Source of the DNA: Chloroflexus sp. Y-396-1
Lineage (GTDB): Bacteria > Chloroflexota > Chloroflexia > Chloroflexales > Chloroflexaceae
Direction of reading: 5' to 3'
NCBI RefSeq assembly: GCF_000516515.1
Contig: NZ_KI911784.1
Location: 1,178,001 to 1,242,000 of the forward strand
DNA: 64,000 bases
Part shown: positions 1 through 9,986 of the stretch, piece by piece
Layout of the letters: every line of letters begins with the position of its first letter
Numbering within the stretch: position 1 is the first letter of the stretch
Program-made: the position numbers and the translations under genes
Notes under the pieces: model-generated
The model's database searches: none
What the model saw: the letters and a program-made list of their open reading frames with translations, nothing else
Told to the model about the DNA's origin: nothing

Positions 1-90
1 CTCAATCCGGCGCGACCGACGCCCATCGGCACCCGGGTCGATCGGGGCGATCAACGGCTGAAGAACCACGCTCTCAATCAACGGGGGCAT
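1..90 (-). CDS. 5' end of an unidentified gene leaving the window
   Basis: An open frame starts with ATG at 90 on the minus strand and runs off the left edge (30 codons, beginning MPPLIESVVLQPLIAPIDPG). A good ribosome binding site (GAGAGG) lies about 5 nt upstream of the ATG. The piece is too short to name; the proline-rich opening followed by a charged stretch gives no family. The call rests only on the ATG, the RBS and the open frame. Confidence 0.45.
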   Translation of the reverse strand, partial: MPPLIESVVLQPLIAPIDPGADGRRSRRIE

Positions 91-1087
91 ACGCACCTCT
101 CTTGTATAATGCTTACGGTTTAGCACAGAGTATTGCGTTCAACGTTGCAAAAAACATAAATAGCCAACCTGCGGCACTACCCATCAGCGGGCCGCAGGTG
201 GACTGCTCCGGCACGTCATCTGTTTTAAACTTGTGTTGCCCCGCACGGGGACGTCCTACCATTTATACTGCTTACGTCGTGCGCACAATGTAGATCGCGA
301 ATAATGATGATACCACAACTATGAAAGAAGAGCAAGTAGTTTTTTGACGGACTTAGAAGTTTTCAAGGCCCAAGGTGTGGATCGCGCTTCGCCGTATTCC
401 CCTCTTCAACTCCTAGTCTGGGATAAGGACTTGAGTAGATTGGTAATTTGCTTTGCTGGCATGCTGATACGTCAAACAACGGTTGCCGACTACATACCGC
501 ATAACTCTGACCAGAGGCTTGCGCACATAGGCGAATCGACGACCACCTCCAGAAGGGTCGTGCTGTGGAGTGTACTATCCCTAGATACTCCCTGCCCCCT
601 TCAGCACCCATCCAGAGAGCAGAAGAGGTGGAACCCGCCCCGATAGCGTGTTGATGCGACAAACGATGGATTCAGCCGTGCACTGTAGGACGCGGGCCAG
701 AGGCCCGCACATCCAGAAACGCGGTGTAGATCGGGTATCCTTGTTAGCAAGTGCGTAATGTACTTCGGCGTTGCTCCACATTTTAAGCGATCATCGAATG
801 CAACGCAAAGCAGAAAGTGTTGCAAAGCCTTGCTGTTAGACTGGAATGTAGTTGCTATAACAGCATAGCATGAATTGCCAGGAGATGAGAAGACAGTCTT
901 CCATTGAGATCATGAACAGAGGTAGAAAACTATGCTCCGGAATATCAGGAGCACTTCGTAAACACACGCTCATACGCCGAGCTGGATGCAGTGAACCCGA
1001 TCAAATGTAACCTTTTTCCCATATTCAACGTACTGATAGCGTGCTACAATGCGATTGTGCTTGCACATCACCAGGGGAAATTACTCT
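91..1087. other. Non-coding interval with a decayed dispersed repeat
   Basis: I see no convincing gene in this 1-kb gap; the open frames are short and unrelated to known families. From about 600 to 745 it carries a degenerate copy of the dispersed family also seen at 10.05-10.25, 13.1-13.3 and 63.85-63.97 kb. The shared pieces are 'gtggaacccgcc', 'tagcgtgttgatgc' and the hairpin GCGGGCCAGAGGCCCGC near 691-708. A TGTATAAT string at 104-111 could be a -10 box, but nothing follows it. Confidence 0.5.
1045..1050 (+). promoter_or_regulatory. Extended -10 promoter (TGCTACAAT) of the FHA-C11 gene
   Basis: TACAAT preceded by TGC lies 37 nt before the chosen ATG at 1088. The same TGnTACAAT box at 36-38 nt recurs before several genes in this window, which supports both the promoter and the start. 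No strong -35 box is visible. Confidence 0.5.
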
Positions 1088-4087
1088 ATGACAGCCCGGA
1101 TCGTTGCGATAAGTGGCCCGCTTACCGGTCGACTCTTCCCACTAGGCGATACGCCAGTCACCTTTGGCCGCTCACCAGAAAACACCATCGTCATTGCCAG
1201 TCAGCGCGCTTCGCGTCGGCATGCCGAGATCAGACGTGAAGGCGGGGTCTACCTCTTAATAGATTTGGGGAGTTCTAACGGTACCGTTCTGAACGGCCAA
1301 CTGATTCAGCGCCAGATATTACGTCCAGGTGATACCTTCGTTATTGGCGACGAGATGTTCCGGTTTGAAGAGGTAGCCGGCGCTACTCTCGATGCGACGT
1401 TACCGGTTGGTTCAGTATCGCCGCCAGCCGCACCCGGCTGGTCGGCGCAACCATTACCCTCGCCGTCAGACGGTGGGTTTCGTCTACCGCCCGGCCTACC
1501 AGCTCCGGCGCAGCCACAACCACAGCCACGTCGCTTGCCAATCTGGCTTTTGATTGGTGGACTGTTTACCTGCATTATACTGGCTGGAGCTGTCACCGGC
1601 GGCGTGATGCTGTTCAATCGGAGCGGCATTATTGCTGGTGGTAGCAACAATAGCAGCAACAGCGGTGAGGGAAATGTCATCTCTCCCTCGCCAACCATAC
1701 CTCCACCGGCCATTCCTACCCGTGAGCTACCTGAAGACGCTATCGATTGGACAATTCTCGTTTACCTTGATGGCGACAACAATCTGGAAGCGGACGCGAT
1801 TGACGACTTTCTTGAAATGGCGCGAGTTGGTTCGAGTGAACGGGTACAGATTGTTGTCCAATTGGATCGAGTCCGATCGTCGGAAACCTGGGATGACGAA
1901 CGTTATAACAATTGGGAGGGAACGCTGCGCTTCCGGGTTGAGGCAGGTATGGAGCCAACCCCAGATAATGCAGTTGCCGATCTGGGCGAGACCAACATGG
2001 GTGATCCAGCAACCTTAACCGACTTCCTTATCTGGGGAATTGAAAGCTATCCAGCCCGTCGCTATGCCATTATTCTCTGGGATCATGGTGCTTCGTGGTT
2101 GGGAATTGCGAGTGATGACACTGACAACGATGTGCTCAATTTACCCGAAATCAGCTCAGCCTTCCAGACTGCTCTGAGTCGTACTCAGATCGGAGGGTTT
2201 GAACTGATCGGCTTTGATGCCTGTCTGATGGCACAGATCGATGTCTTACAAACAGTTGCTCCTTACGGACGAGTCGCAGTGGCGTCAGCCGAATTGGAAC
2301 CGAATAGTGGTTGGGCATGGGATGCGTGGCTCGAACAACTGGTTGCCAACCCCGATCAGGATGGCTTCGCGATTGCACCGGTTATTGTCCAAACATATAT
2401 GGATTCGTTTAGGGGTAGCAGAGCAGACGAAGTCACGCTGTCGGCATTCGACTTGACACAAGTCAACAATATCGTGAATGGCATTGACACTCTGGCACAA
2501 ACATTACAGCGCGAAATACAGCAGAGCTATACGGCGATTGGGCAGGCCCGTTCGTTCACCAACGTGTACGCACCAGCCTACTCAGAAGACTTCAACGCCA
2601 TCGATCTGCCTCATTTTCTCACCCTCCTTCCCCAACAACGCGCCAGTAGCACGATAGTAGATCGGGCCACACAACTACTACAAACCATTGAACAGGCGCG
2701 TATTGCGCATGGAGCAGGCAGGTATCATCGGGCGAGCGGTGGCCTCTCGATTTACTTCCCGCAACTGGCCGAACTCTATGCCGAGATGTACGAACGAGCT
2801 TCACCGTTACCACGAGCGACAGCGTGGGAAGAATTTCTGCAAGCCTACCATCAAGCCGGTAGTACCGCCGTACAACGCCCAACCATTAGCAATCTGGTTA
2901 TCAACCGTGAGGTAGTGAGCGTAAATACCCCGGCTCATTTGACCGGTACCGTTGTCGGTAGTGATATTGCCTACGTCTTTCAATTCATCGGCATTCCCAA
3001 TGATCGGCGCGATTCCGTTGACTTAATCCAGGTCGATTTCATTTACCCACCGGGAACCATTCCCGGTAATCAGGTACCAGACTGGGACGCTGGTGAGTAT
3101 AATTTACGACTGAGCTGGGATGCAACAAGTTGGTACCTGAACAATGGCAAGGACTTGATCGAGGTATTGCTCGGCCCGATCAAGTATGGCTCTGAATTTT
3201 ATGGTGTTGAAGGTATCTACACCTCAACAGCGACTGGCGAGAAGATTAATGCTGGTTTGATCTTCTCGATCCAGGGTAGTGAAGCGCAACTGGTACGAGT
3301 CTGGGGTTTCCCACGCAGTGCCGGTAAGCAGGAACCACAACCGTTTGAACTGATACCGCGTGCTGGAGACACCTTCACTGCTTATTATCGCTCGTACACC
3401 GACACCGGTAGCGGGCTAGAGGTCAACCGATTCGAGGGTCAGACGATCACCTTTGGCGAAGAACCGCTGAAGGCAATACGCGCCCCTACACTCAACGGTA
3501 ATTACGTGATGGGCTTTCTGGTACGAGATATTTCCGGAAACTACCACTACGACTACGTTGATGTTTCGGTGAATAACACTAATATCGCTACGAATCCCAT
3601 TCCCGGCTCAGAGGCTACACCGTCTGGCGCCGCTCAAGCCGGTTTTCAGCGTTATGAAAGTGAGTTGGGGTTTGCACTCGATTATCTGCAAGAATGGCGA
3701 GCAGTAGATACTGGTAATGATCGCATCATCTTCGCGCACCGAGAGATTGATGACGGCGTATACGTTGTGGTTGATGTCTACAGGTTTGTAGACGACGATC
3801 CAGCAACTGCTACCAGCATCCTGATGTGGGAATTGAAGCGCCTGGTCGAGCAAAACGGCGAACTGCGTGTCAATGAAACCGATTTCCGCATCTCTGGAAT
3901 CGACGGACTTAAGATTGAGTACGTCTATCCAAATCAGCAGGGTACCAACAGCTATGTGGTTGCCATCGTGGCTACCAGCCCTACAACTGGATGGACATAC
4001 CTGATCATGTTCGAAGCGCCAGAAAATAGTTTTGACAATCAACTTGATCTCTTTAACACCATGCTCGCAAGCCTCGTTATCGGGTAG
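1088..4087 (+). CDS. FHA domain-transmembrane-clostripain (C11) peptidase fusion
   Basis: This 999-residue protein probably reads phospho-threonine signals inside the cell and carries a cysteine peptidase domain on the other side of the membrane. Residues about 1-95 form an FHA domain (GRS at 27-29, SxRH at 42-45, SSNGT at 62-66). A Pro-rich linker and one TM segment (about 149-177) follow. The C11 domain starts near 220; the catalytic His is H333 in WDHG and the Cys is C379 in FDACLM. The C-terminal third contains beta-rich modules and a final domain beginning near GFQRYESELGFAL. The start MTARIVAIS is chosen for AGGGG upstream rather than an in-frame ATG at 1049, which overlaps the -10 box. 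It is 33 nt from a histidine kinase gene, so the two probably form an operon. Confidence 0.85.
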   Translation: MTARIVAISGPLTGRLFPLGDTPVTFGRSPENTIVIASQRASRRHAEIRREGGVYLLIDLGSSNGTVLNGQLIQRQILRPGDTFVIGDEMFRFEEVAGATLDATLPVGSVSPPAAPGWSAQPLPSPSDGGFRLPPGLPAPAQPQPQPRRLPIWLLIGGLFTCIILAGAVTGGVMLFNRSGIIAGGSNNSSNSGEGNVISPSPTIPPPAIPTRELPEDAIDWTILVYLDGDNNLEADAIDDFLEMARVGSSERVQIVVQLDRVRSSETWDDERYNNWEGTLRFRVEAGMEPTPDNAVADLGETNMGDPATLTDFLIWGIESYPARRYAIILWDHGASWLGIASDDTDNDVLNLPEISSAFQTALSRTQIGGFELIGFDACLMAQIDVLQTVAPYGRVAVASAELEPNSGWAWDAWLEQLVANPDQDGFAIAPVIVQTYMDSFRGSRADEVTLSAFDLTQVNNIVNGIDTLAQTLQREIQQSYTAIGQARSFTNVYAPAYSEDFNAIDLPHFLTLLPQQRASSTIVDRATQLLQTIEQARIAHGAGRYHRASGGLSIYFPQLAELYAEMYERASPLPRATAWEEFLQAYHQAGSTAVQRPTISNLVINREVVSVNTPAHLTGTVVGSDIAYVFQFIGIPNDRRDSVDLIQVDFIYPPGTIPGNQVPDWDAGEYNLRLSWDATSWYLNNGKDLIEVLLGPIKYGSEFYGVEGIYTSTATGEKINAGLIFSIQGSEAQLVRVWGFPRSAGKQEPQPFELIPRAGDTFTAYYRSYTDTGSGLEVNRFEGQTITFGEEPLKAIRAPTLNGNYVMGFLVRDISGNYHYDYVDVSVNNTNIATNPIPGSEATPSGAAQAGFQRYESELGFALDYLQEWRAVDTGNDRIIFAHREIDDGVYVVVDVYRFVDDDPATATSILMWELKRLVEQNGELRVNETDFRISGIDGLKIEYVYPNQQGTNSYVVAIVATSPTTGWTYLIMFEAPENSFDNQLDLFNTMLASLVIG

Positions 4088-4120
4088 TAGAAGAACTACG
4101 CAGCGAGGAAGGAACGAACC

Positions 4121-5383
4121 GTGGGGGGGCAACAGCAACGGGAAATTGGCGCACAATCTAACGTGGTAAAGATGATACCAGAGATTAATGCGCTGAGAGC
4201 CTGTCTCCAAATGGGCGTTGTCGGAGGCTATACACCGGCAACACTCATCCAACTGGCACAAACGTTGAGTTACACAACATTGGCTGAAGGCGGATCAGTG
4301 TTGGTAGCGGGCGCTAGTGGTGGTCATTGGGCCGATCTGGCGCTGCAAGATTTGGCCCTGCCGATACAGCGCAGCAACCTGGTTATCAGCGGGACAGGCG
4401 TGGCACTCATTGGGATCGGCTCAAGCTATGGGTATGCCCTGGTCGCAATCCCGATGGAACCACTCGAACGCGATGCCGACTTGCAATTGTACGATGCCCA
4501 ATGGAGTTGTGCACCTGAAGACCTGCTTGCGATCGGTGAATTGCTCGACGGTGCTATTCCAATCCTGCAGCGAGCTGCCTTACTGCGTTTACAACCACCA
4601 CCACCTAGCTTGCTGTTGCACATTGCTAATCAGGCACTCGACTTTGCCGCTCGTCAGCATGTAACGCTTACGCTGGCAAATCGTTCGCTCAACGAGCGTC
4701 TGCGCAACCATGAAGATCAAACGCATATGATCGTCCACGATATGCGGGCGCCTCTGCATACCTTGCTCATCAGTTTGAAGGCTCTACAACGGCAGGGATT
4801 TGATCCTAATACGCACCAGGAATTGCTAGGGGTTGCTCGGGAAAGTGCAAACTACCTGCTCAGCCTGGTCAATACCGTGCTTGACTCGGCGCGGCTTGAA
4901 ACCAGTAGCTGGTCATTACAGTTGCAACCTACGAATCTGGTCAACCTTATCAAAGCGGTATGTGATCCTCTTCGGCAACTGAACCATATTGATCAACCAC
5001 AGGTACGGGTTGACATACCTACTGAGCTGCCTATTGTGCCAGTAGACACGCATTTGATCGAACGGGTACTGACCAACTTGATCTCAAATGCGATGAAGTT
5101 TACACCAGCAGGTGGCGAGGTGCGAATAACTGCACAGGTGACGAACGGCGGACACAGTGTTGAAATCCGGGTCAGTGATACCGGTTACGGTATTCCCGCT
5201 GAAGCCCAAACCCACATCTTTGAACGCTTCTACCAGGCCCGCGACCATGATCGTCGGTACGGTACTGGTCTGGGTCTCTACTTTTGTCGGCTGGCAGTAG
5301 AAGCCCATGGTGGTAGTATCGCCCTAGAGAGCGAAGTCGGACGTGGCAGTACCTTCATCGTTCAACTGCCCGTGCGTGTATAG
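4121..5383 (+). CDS. Sensor histidine kinase (HisKA/HATPase)
   Basis: A 420-residue kinase that would autophosphorylate on the His in the H-box VHDMRAPLHT (about residue 206) and pass phosphate to an unknown regulator. The first 180 residues form a GAF-like, soluble sensory region with no TM segment. The catalytic half shows the N-box NLISNAMKFTPAGG, G1 DTGYGIP, F-box FERFYQA and G2 GTGLGLYFC. The start is GTG with GAGGAAGG about 8 nt upstream. It lies 33 nt after the FHA-C11 gene, so kinase signalling and a phospho-binding FHA domain share a transcript. No response regulator is adjacent. Confidence 0.88.
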   Translation: MGGQQQREIGAQSNVVKMIPEINALRACLQMGVVGGYTPATLIQLAQTLSYTTLAEGGSVLVAGASGGHWADLALQDLALPIQRSNLVISGTGVALIGIGSSYGYALVAIPMEPLERDADLQLYDAQWSCAPEDLLAIGELLDGAIPILQRAALLRLQPPPPSLLLHIANQALDFAARQHVTLTLANRSLNERLRNHEDQTHMIVHDMRAPLHTLLISLKALQRQGFDPNTHQELLGVARESANYLLSLVNTVLDSARLETSSWSLQLQPTNLVNLIKAVCDPLRQLNHIDQPQVRVDIPTELPIVPVDTHLIERVLTNLISNAMKFTPAGGEVRITAQVTNGGHSVEIRVSDTGYGIPAEAQTHIFERFYQARDHDRRYGTGLGLYFCRLAVEAHGGSIALESEVGRGSTFIVQLPVRV

Positions 5384-5515
5384 CCAAAGCGTCATACTCC
5401 ACAATTTGAGACCAAGTTCGTACACCGATAAGCATCATAGGTCATTCGACAACCGTCAGGACCACCTCGGAGGGCAAGGCGTTACATTATCCTACGGTGT
5501 GATGCTGTTAATAGA

Positions 5516-5534
5516 GGCACGGCGGCGCCGTGCC
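5516..5534. repeat. Perfect short hairpin of the GC-rich dispersed type
   Basis: GGCACGGCG and CGCCGTGCC form a 9-bp stem around a single base, followed by CCCTACTG. The run 'GTGCCCCTAC' resembles the GTAGGGGCGCA hairpin family seen at 25.13, 43.46 and 44.63 kb. Confidence 0.5.
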
Positions 5535-5572
5535 CCTACTGTAAATTACCAATTGTCAATGCAGTGAAAGAT

Positions 5573-5597
5573 CAGGCGAAGGTATCCCCTTCGCCTG
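5573..5597. terminator. Bidirectional terminator hairpin between convergent genes
   Basis: CAGGCGAAGG and CCTTCGCCTG form a perfect 10-bp stem with a 5-nt loop. It sits between the 3' ends of the histidine kinase (plus) and dabA (minus). On the minus strand it is followed by ATCTTTC. The place and symmetry suggest it stops both transcripts. Confidence 0.65.
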
Positions 5598-5639
5598 CAT
5601 AATCAAGTTGCAGGCGACATCGTTTTTGGGAGGAACTTA

Positions 5640-8171
5640 TCACGTACCACACGGTTCCCATTGCAGATGACCGACATATTTGTGAGACACGTTACCCCGG
5701 TCATCAAGAGCAAACAGATAGAGCCAACCGTTATCGAGGAGTTGCCGAACCTGCTCGTGCTTTGCGATGATTGCAGTCATTGCATCGATTGGCGCTTCAA
5801 TCAACACGTGTAAACGGAGTGGTTCGTGCACATACTTCGAGCCATCGTGAACCGATTGCCACGGCAATCCCACCCGTAAATCACCTGAGTTGCCTTCTAA
5901 GACGCCGAGTGTTCCGACAACATTGTGCAGCGTCTTGTTGCCACTGCCGAAGACTCGATTATCAACTGTTGAACCATAATATTGGAGGTTGATCCAACTG
6001 GCAACAATCATAGGTGCTGTCATAATAAGCTCCAGGACGCTGAAATCGGTATCCTGCTGCCAGTTGTACGAATGGAGAAAGGCCCGCCCATCCAGCTTAA
6101 TGCCCGCTGTATGATCGCGTGGCGCAACAATAAACGCGGCACATCCAGCCAATCCCCACTCTGGGCGCACCTGCGACCAATCTTTACTCCGATGGCGGAC
6201 TAAATTATCAAGCTTGTTGTTGCGATCAAGCTTGAGCAGGATCGCTCGTTCAGCGCGGGCCAATCGTCCGGCCGCGGCTAGGTCGGCTTCCAGTTGTTTG
6301 AGGTCAGTAGCATGACTCTCCGGGATGGTATGTTTATCGAAAATGATAATATCATCGGTCGTAGTATCGTGCAGACCGGCAACAAATATCGTGTCATCGG
6401 GAATGATAATCCCTTGTTCACGCAATTTGACACGCACAGTCGGATCGTTCAAGATGCGCACTGCAACTCGCACATTAGCCTCACCAGTGTGCCCACCACA
6501 CGCGCCACAATCGAGAGCGGTAGCATGCGGATTGTTCACTGTCGTTGAACCGTGACCGGTCAGTAACACAATACGGGCAAAATTATCAGTCAATGACATT
6601 GCCTTGAGTGCACCCGCTGCTGCCGCTACGCGCTGCTCGACTGACATACCGGTAGTGCGACCATCAATAATTCGTGGATCAAGATTGGGCGCCACGTGCG
6701 CACGAGTTTTCGCATCCAGACCAAACTGTGCTGGATGCGGGACCGGTCGAGTTATTCCAAGCGTATCTAATAATAACTTCCGCACGTAGGCAAGACCAAC
6801 CGGTCCAACGAAGCCGAAGCAGGAGACTGGCCCAAACTTGAACATGCGCCAGGCCTTGGCAACCCGCTGATTCATTGCTCGTTTCGCTACAATTGCTGCC
6901 ACTTCCTGCTCTGGTTTGCCCTCAACCGTCTCAGCAATCACAAACTGCGGTGTCAGCAGTACCGGGCACTGCGCACCACCATGAACCTCGGCCAGAGGAA
7001 CATACTCGATTGGAAAACCGAAAAATCCGGCAAAACCAATCGTTTCGATCTCACTGCTTACCGTTTCAAGTGCCCGTCGGAAGACCTCAGAACGTACATC
7101 GATACAGAATGCTGCTTGAACGCGCTTGCGTTGCCTTTGTTGGACGACAGTGGCAGTCTGTTTTGAACCGAGTTGAGTGAAGAGCTGACGCTGATACGAT
7201 TTCTCGAAAGCCCGTTGAAGCAGAATGTCACCTGCCAGTGCACGCTGAACGTGTTCCGCCAGACGTACATCACTCAATTCCTGCTTTCGCTTATGCCATG
7301 CCTCTGCAAGGCCTTTCCCTGCCAGGCTTTTCCAAAGAGCAACTTCCCAAACAATTCGGATCGCCAGCAGGTCGGTGAGCGTGCTATCTTCACCACCGTA
7401 GAGTTCGGCATTCCAGCGTAGATAACGGGCATAGCTGGCCCAGCCGTGAATCGTTATCAGAAGACGATGTAGATAGGGCTCCAATCTGTCGTCGGGGATC
7501 TGTAATATCTTCACCGCTGCCACAATCGTCTCGAGGGCAGTCTCCGGCAGTTCTTGCACCGTCTGCCGAAAATGGCGTAATCCTCTCACCTGAGCACTGC
7601 GGTCATGAATAGCCTCGGCTCGCCACGCAGAATAGGCCGGCAGATGTGCCCACGGCGAGCGCCAGTAAGACTGACCAAGGTCGAAGTACGCTCCAGCCCA
7701 GGTGGAAATAGCGTCGGTAACGACATCTGCCCAATTGACACTGGTCAGCGTAGAAGCTATATCAGCGATAGTAGGTAGCACTGGGCATATCGGTTCAGTG
7801 ATATCACTCAATGCAAATGTCTTAAGCTCGGCAACACTTGCCGGCGCATGCGGTAATGAACCACTTTCCGCAATCGCCGCAGCCAGATCGGCATCAGTTA
7901 TCCGTCCATCTCTGATAAGCTGTGCATAGAAGACACGTGGAGCTGTCATTCTTGCTCCCGCCCGGCGGATCAGAAGCTGGGCTGCGGTCATGAACGGCTT
8001 ATCTGCTAGGCCAAGGTATGGGTTAACAGCCACAAAGTTGCGCAACGGCCACAAGGGTGCAATTCGTTGTTCAGCACGCTTAACAGCAGAGACGATTGTG
8101 TTGACGGTAACTCCATGCGTAGGTAGCGTTACAGCGGTCTGAGAACCGATCTGCATTTCAGTCACACTCAT
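5640..8171 (-). CDS. dabA: DabA, inorganic carbon transporter zinc subunit
   Basis: DabA (formerly DUF2309/UPF0753) works with DabB in energy-coupled uptake of CO2 as bicarbonate; it has a carbonic-anhydrase-like zinc site. The 843-residue length is normal. The expected ligands are visible: C356 and D358 in FCIDVRSE, H540 in LLTGHGS and C555 in ALDCGACGGHTGE. The start MSVTEMQ is preferred over an ATG five codons upstream because GGAGG sits 8 nt before it. It is downstream of dabB with a 27-nt gap. In a Chloroflexus-like cell the likely benefit is bicarbonate for the carboxylases of the 3-hydroxypropionate bicycle; that is inference. Confidence 0.9.
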   Translation of the reverse strand: MSVTEMQIGSQTAVTLPTHGVTVNTIVSAVKRAEQRIAPLWPLRNFVAVNPYLGLADKPFMTAAQLLIRRAGARMTAPRVFYAQLIRDGRITDADLAAAIAESGSLPHAPASVAELKTFALSDITEPICPVLPTIADIASTLTSVNWADVVTDAISTWAGAYFDLGQSYWRSPWAHLPAYSAWRAEAIHDRSAQVRGLRHFRQTVQELPETALETIVAAVKILQIPDDRLEPYLHRLLITIHGWASYARYLRWNAELYGGEDSTLTDLLAIRIVWEVALWKSLAGKGLAEAWHKRKQELSDVRLAEHVQRALAGDILLQRAFEKSYQRQLFTQLGSKQTATVVQQRQRKRVQAAFCIDVRSEVFRRALETVSSEIETIGFAGFFGFPIEYVPLAEVHGGAQCPVLLTPQFVIAETVEGKPEQEVAAIVAKRAMNQRVAKAWRMFKFGPVSCFGFVGPVGLAYVRKLLLDTLGITRPVPHPAQFGLDAKTRAHVAPNLDPRIIDGRTTGMSVEQRVAAAAGALKAMSLTDNFARIVLLTGHGSTTVNNPHATALDCGACGGHTGEANVRVAVRILNDPTVRVKLREQGIIIPDDTIFVAGLHDTTTDDIIIFDKHTIPESHATDLKQLEADLAAAGRLARAERAILLKLDRNNKLDNLVRHRSKDWSQVRPEWGLAGCAAFIVAPRDHTAGIKLDGRAFLHSYNWQQDTDFSVLELIMTAPMIVASWINLQYYGSTVDNRVFGSGNKTLHNVVGTLGVLEGNSGDLRVGLPWQSVHDGSKYVHEPLRLHVLIEAPIDAMTAIIAKHEQVRQLLDNGWLYLFALDDRGNVSHKYVGHLQWEPCGT

Positions 8172-8198
8172 TGGTATTGCCTCCATAAGATATACAAA

Positions 8199-9785
8199 CT
8201 AACGAGCCAGTCGCAACGTATCGAGCAGACGGTCAAACAGCGTGTTAGCGTAAAAGCCGTTCTTAAGATGCACGTAGAACGTACGCCAGGCAGGGCGATT
8301 CACCAATGCCGGCAAATAAGCACTCAAGACAACTACGATAGCAAACACTGCCACTGCTACCCATACCATAATGAGGACAGGCGGATTCAGTGTCGGATAA
8401 ACGGCTACTGCTCGACCAAGCAGTGCTTCTGCCAGCACTTCTAGCACGAAGAAAGCAACCGTTACTAAGATGGCCATCGCGGTCGTGCGACTGATAACGT
8501 ACAACGGCGCCCTGCCAGTGTTACCCTTCACTATCAGATAGGCAACGGCGATCATAAAGATCGTAACCATTGCCGTTTCAGCCGGTCGTTTCGTGAGGTC
8601 TATACCCATTGCAGTGGCAACGGCTAGAAAGATTGCCGTTGCTAACGCAATATTAGCCAGCAGTGCTAGAGGGTGAGGAACCTTGTCGAGCCGCTGTACA
8701 CCGGTATTCCGAACATATTCGATAATACTCCCTGACGATAGAAAGGCGTGAGCTTTGTAGCAAGAATGGGCAATGAGATGCATAATGGCAACCGTATGGG
8801 CACCAAATCCGCATAGCATGAGCATGAAGGCCATGTGAGCAGCACTTGAGTAGGCCAACGACACCTTAACGCTGCTCTGCGTAATCATTGACGATGAGGC
8901 AAAAATAGCGGTGAAGCCACCAATGACGATCAGAAAGATCAACGCTGGTGTTGACAGAAACACTACCTCTCCAAAACGCACAACCAAGAAAATACCAGCG
9001 TTGAGTAGACCAGCATGGAGCAGAGCTGACACCGGCGTAGGCGTCTCCATCACTTCTAGCAACCAACCGTGAAATGGGAACATCGCCGATTTCAATGAAG
9101 CAGCAATGGCGATAAGGATAGCCGCTGTTGCAGCACCATTCAGAATATTCCCGCTTGCCAGTGCATTGATGGCTGCGTCGCGGATCGCACCAATATCGGT
9201 GGTGCCAAAATCCTGAGACAGCAGGATAGCAGCGACAATCAGACAGAGATCGCCGACACGGGCCACGATAAATTTTTTGCGTGCTGCACGGATTGCACGT
9301 GGACGTTCAGGATAAAACACGAGCAATTCATGGAGCGCGAGGCTGGTACCGATCCAGGCCAACACCAATTGCCAAAGGTTGCCGGCCAATATCATCAAGA
9401 GAACGGCGCTGATTGTCAGGTAAAGACGGAGAAAAAACACTTTCTGTCGTGGATCGCCATCAAGATAGTTGCGGCTAAACTGGATTAGTAAGGTACCCAG
9501 CAAGATCACCAGCCACGACAGCAAGACACTCAGCGCATCAAAACGTATCTGAAGACCGATCTCACCGCTACCAATGATCGGACTCACCATCGGCCCCGAC
9601 GTAAGAACAACCATCCCAATACCGAGTAACAGCAGAAATGAGCCGATACCGATGAGCCGACCAAGCTGAAACGTCAGATCAACCGATCGCAGCAGGTTGA
9701 CCGCTGCCAGGAGAGCCACTGTTATCAGCAACAGTGACGGGAGATACCCCAGGAGCGCAACATTCTGGACCAACGCCTCATTCAT
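8199..9785 (-). CDS. dabB: DabB, NuoL/MrpA-like membrane subunit of the DabAB carbon pump
   Basis: A 528-residue multi-pass membrane protein of the proton-conducting antiporter family (NuoL, MrpA). The core signature is present: a lysine-bearing helix around KSAMFPFHGWLLEVMETPTPVSALLHAG and a following SSSMITQSSVKVSLAYSSAAHMAFM. It is shorter than true NuoL and stands alone with dabA, so it is DabB rather than a complex I subunit. An upstream in-frame extension of 71 codons exists, but the start MNEALVQN has AAGGAGGAA about 9 nt upstream and fits the promoter at 9824-9829. It would couple ion flow to bicarbonate accumulation by DabA. Confidence 0.87.
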   Translation of the reverse strand: MNEALVQNVALLGYLPSLLLITVALLAAVNLLRSVDLTFQLGRLIGIGSFLLLLGIGMVVLTSGPMVSPIIGSGEIGLQIRFDALSVLLSWLVILLGTLLIQFSRNYLDGDPRQKVFFLRLYLTISAVLLMILAGNLWQLVLAWIGTSLALHELLVFYPERPRAIRAARKKFIVARVGDLCLIVAAILLSQDFGTTDIGAIRDAAINALASGNILNGAATAAILIAIAASLKSAMFPFHGWLLEVMETPTPVSALLHAGLLNAGIFLVVRFGEVVFLSTPALIFLIVIGGFTAIFASSSMITQSSVKVSLAYSSAAHMAFMLMLCGFGAHTVAIMHLIAHSCYKAHAFLSSGSIIEYVRNTGVQRLDKVPHPLALLANIALATAIFLAVATAMGIDLTKRPAETAMVTIFMIAVAYLIVKGNTGRAPLYVISRTTAMAILVTVAFFVLEVLAEALLGRAVAVYPTLNPPVLIMVWVAVAVFAIVVVLSAYLPALVNRPAWRTFYVHLKNGFYANTLFDRLLDTLRLAR

Positions 9786-9823
9786 ACCCTTGTTTCCTCC
9801 TTCACAATGAATTCGACGTTTCG

Positions 9824-9829
9824 ATAGTA
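9824..9829 (-). promoter_or_regulatory. Extended -10 box (TGGTACTAT) of the dabBA operon
   Basis: On the minus strand TGG precedes TACTAT, 38 nt before the dabB ATG. The spacing and TGG extension match the other extended -10 promoters in this window. The start of transcription would be near 9817. Confidence 0.5.
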
Positions 9830-9871
9830 CCATGCAAAAAGCAATCAGAAAAATATATGTATTTTCAATAA

Positions 9872-9892
9872 TTGTTCTATTTGTTAGAACAA
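9872..9892. promoter_or_regulatory. LysR-type operator dyad upstream of dabB
   Basis: TTGTTCTA-N5-TAGAACAA is a perfect 8-bp inverted repeat containing a T-N11-A core, the usual LysR recognition pattern. Its centre (9882) is about 65 bp upstream of the predicted dabB transcription start, the classical position for an activating LysR site. The LysR gene at 10898 is the obvious candidate to bind it. Confidence 0.6.
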
Positions 9893-9986
9893 ATTGGTCA
9901 AGACCGGTCCAATTATTCGGCTCGACGCGAGTTAGAGGATGACTAACACCGAACGAACAGCAGTACATAGCGATCAGAACATGACC

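Noticed and set aside
102-293. 63-codon frame at the left edge after a TATAAT
   Set aside because: No RBS, no family resemblance, and the composition is like the surrounding repeat-rich DNA.
8199-9785. NuoL of respiratory complex I
   Set aside because: It is short, has no other nuo genes beside it, and is followed by dabA, so DabB is the better call.
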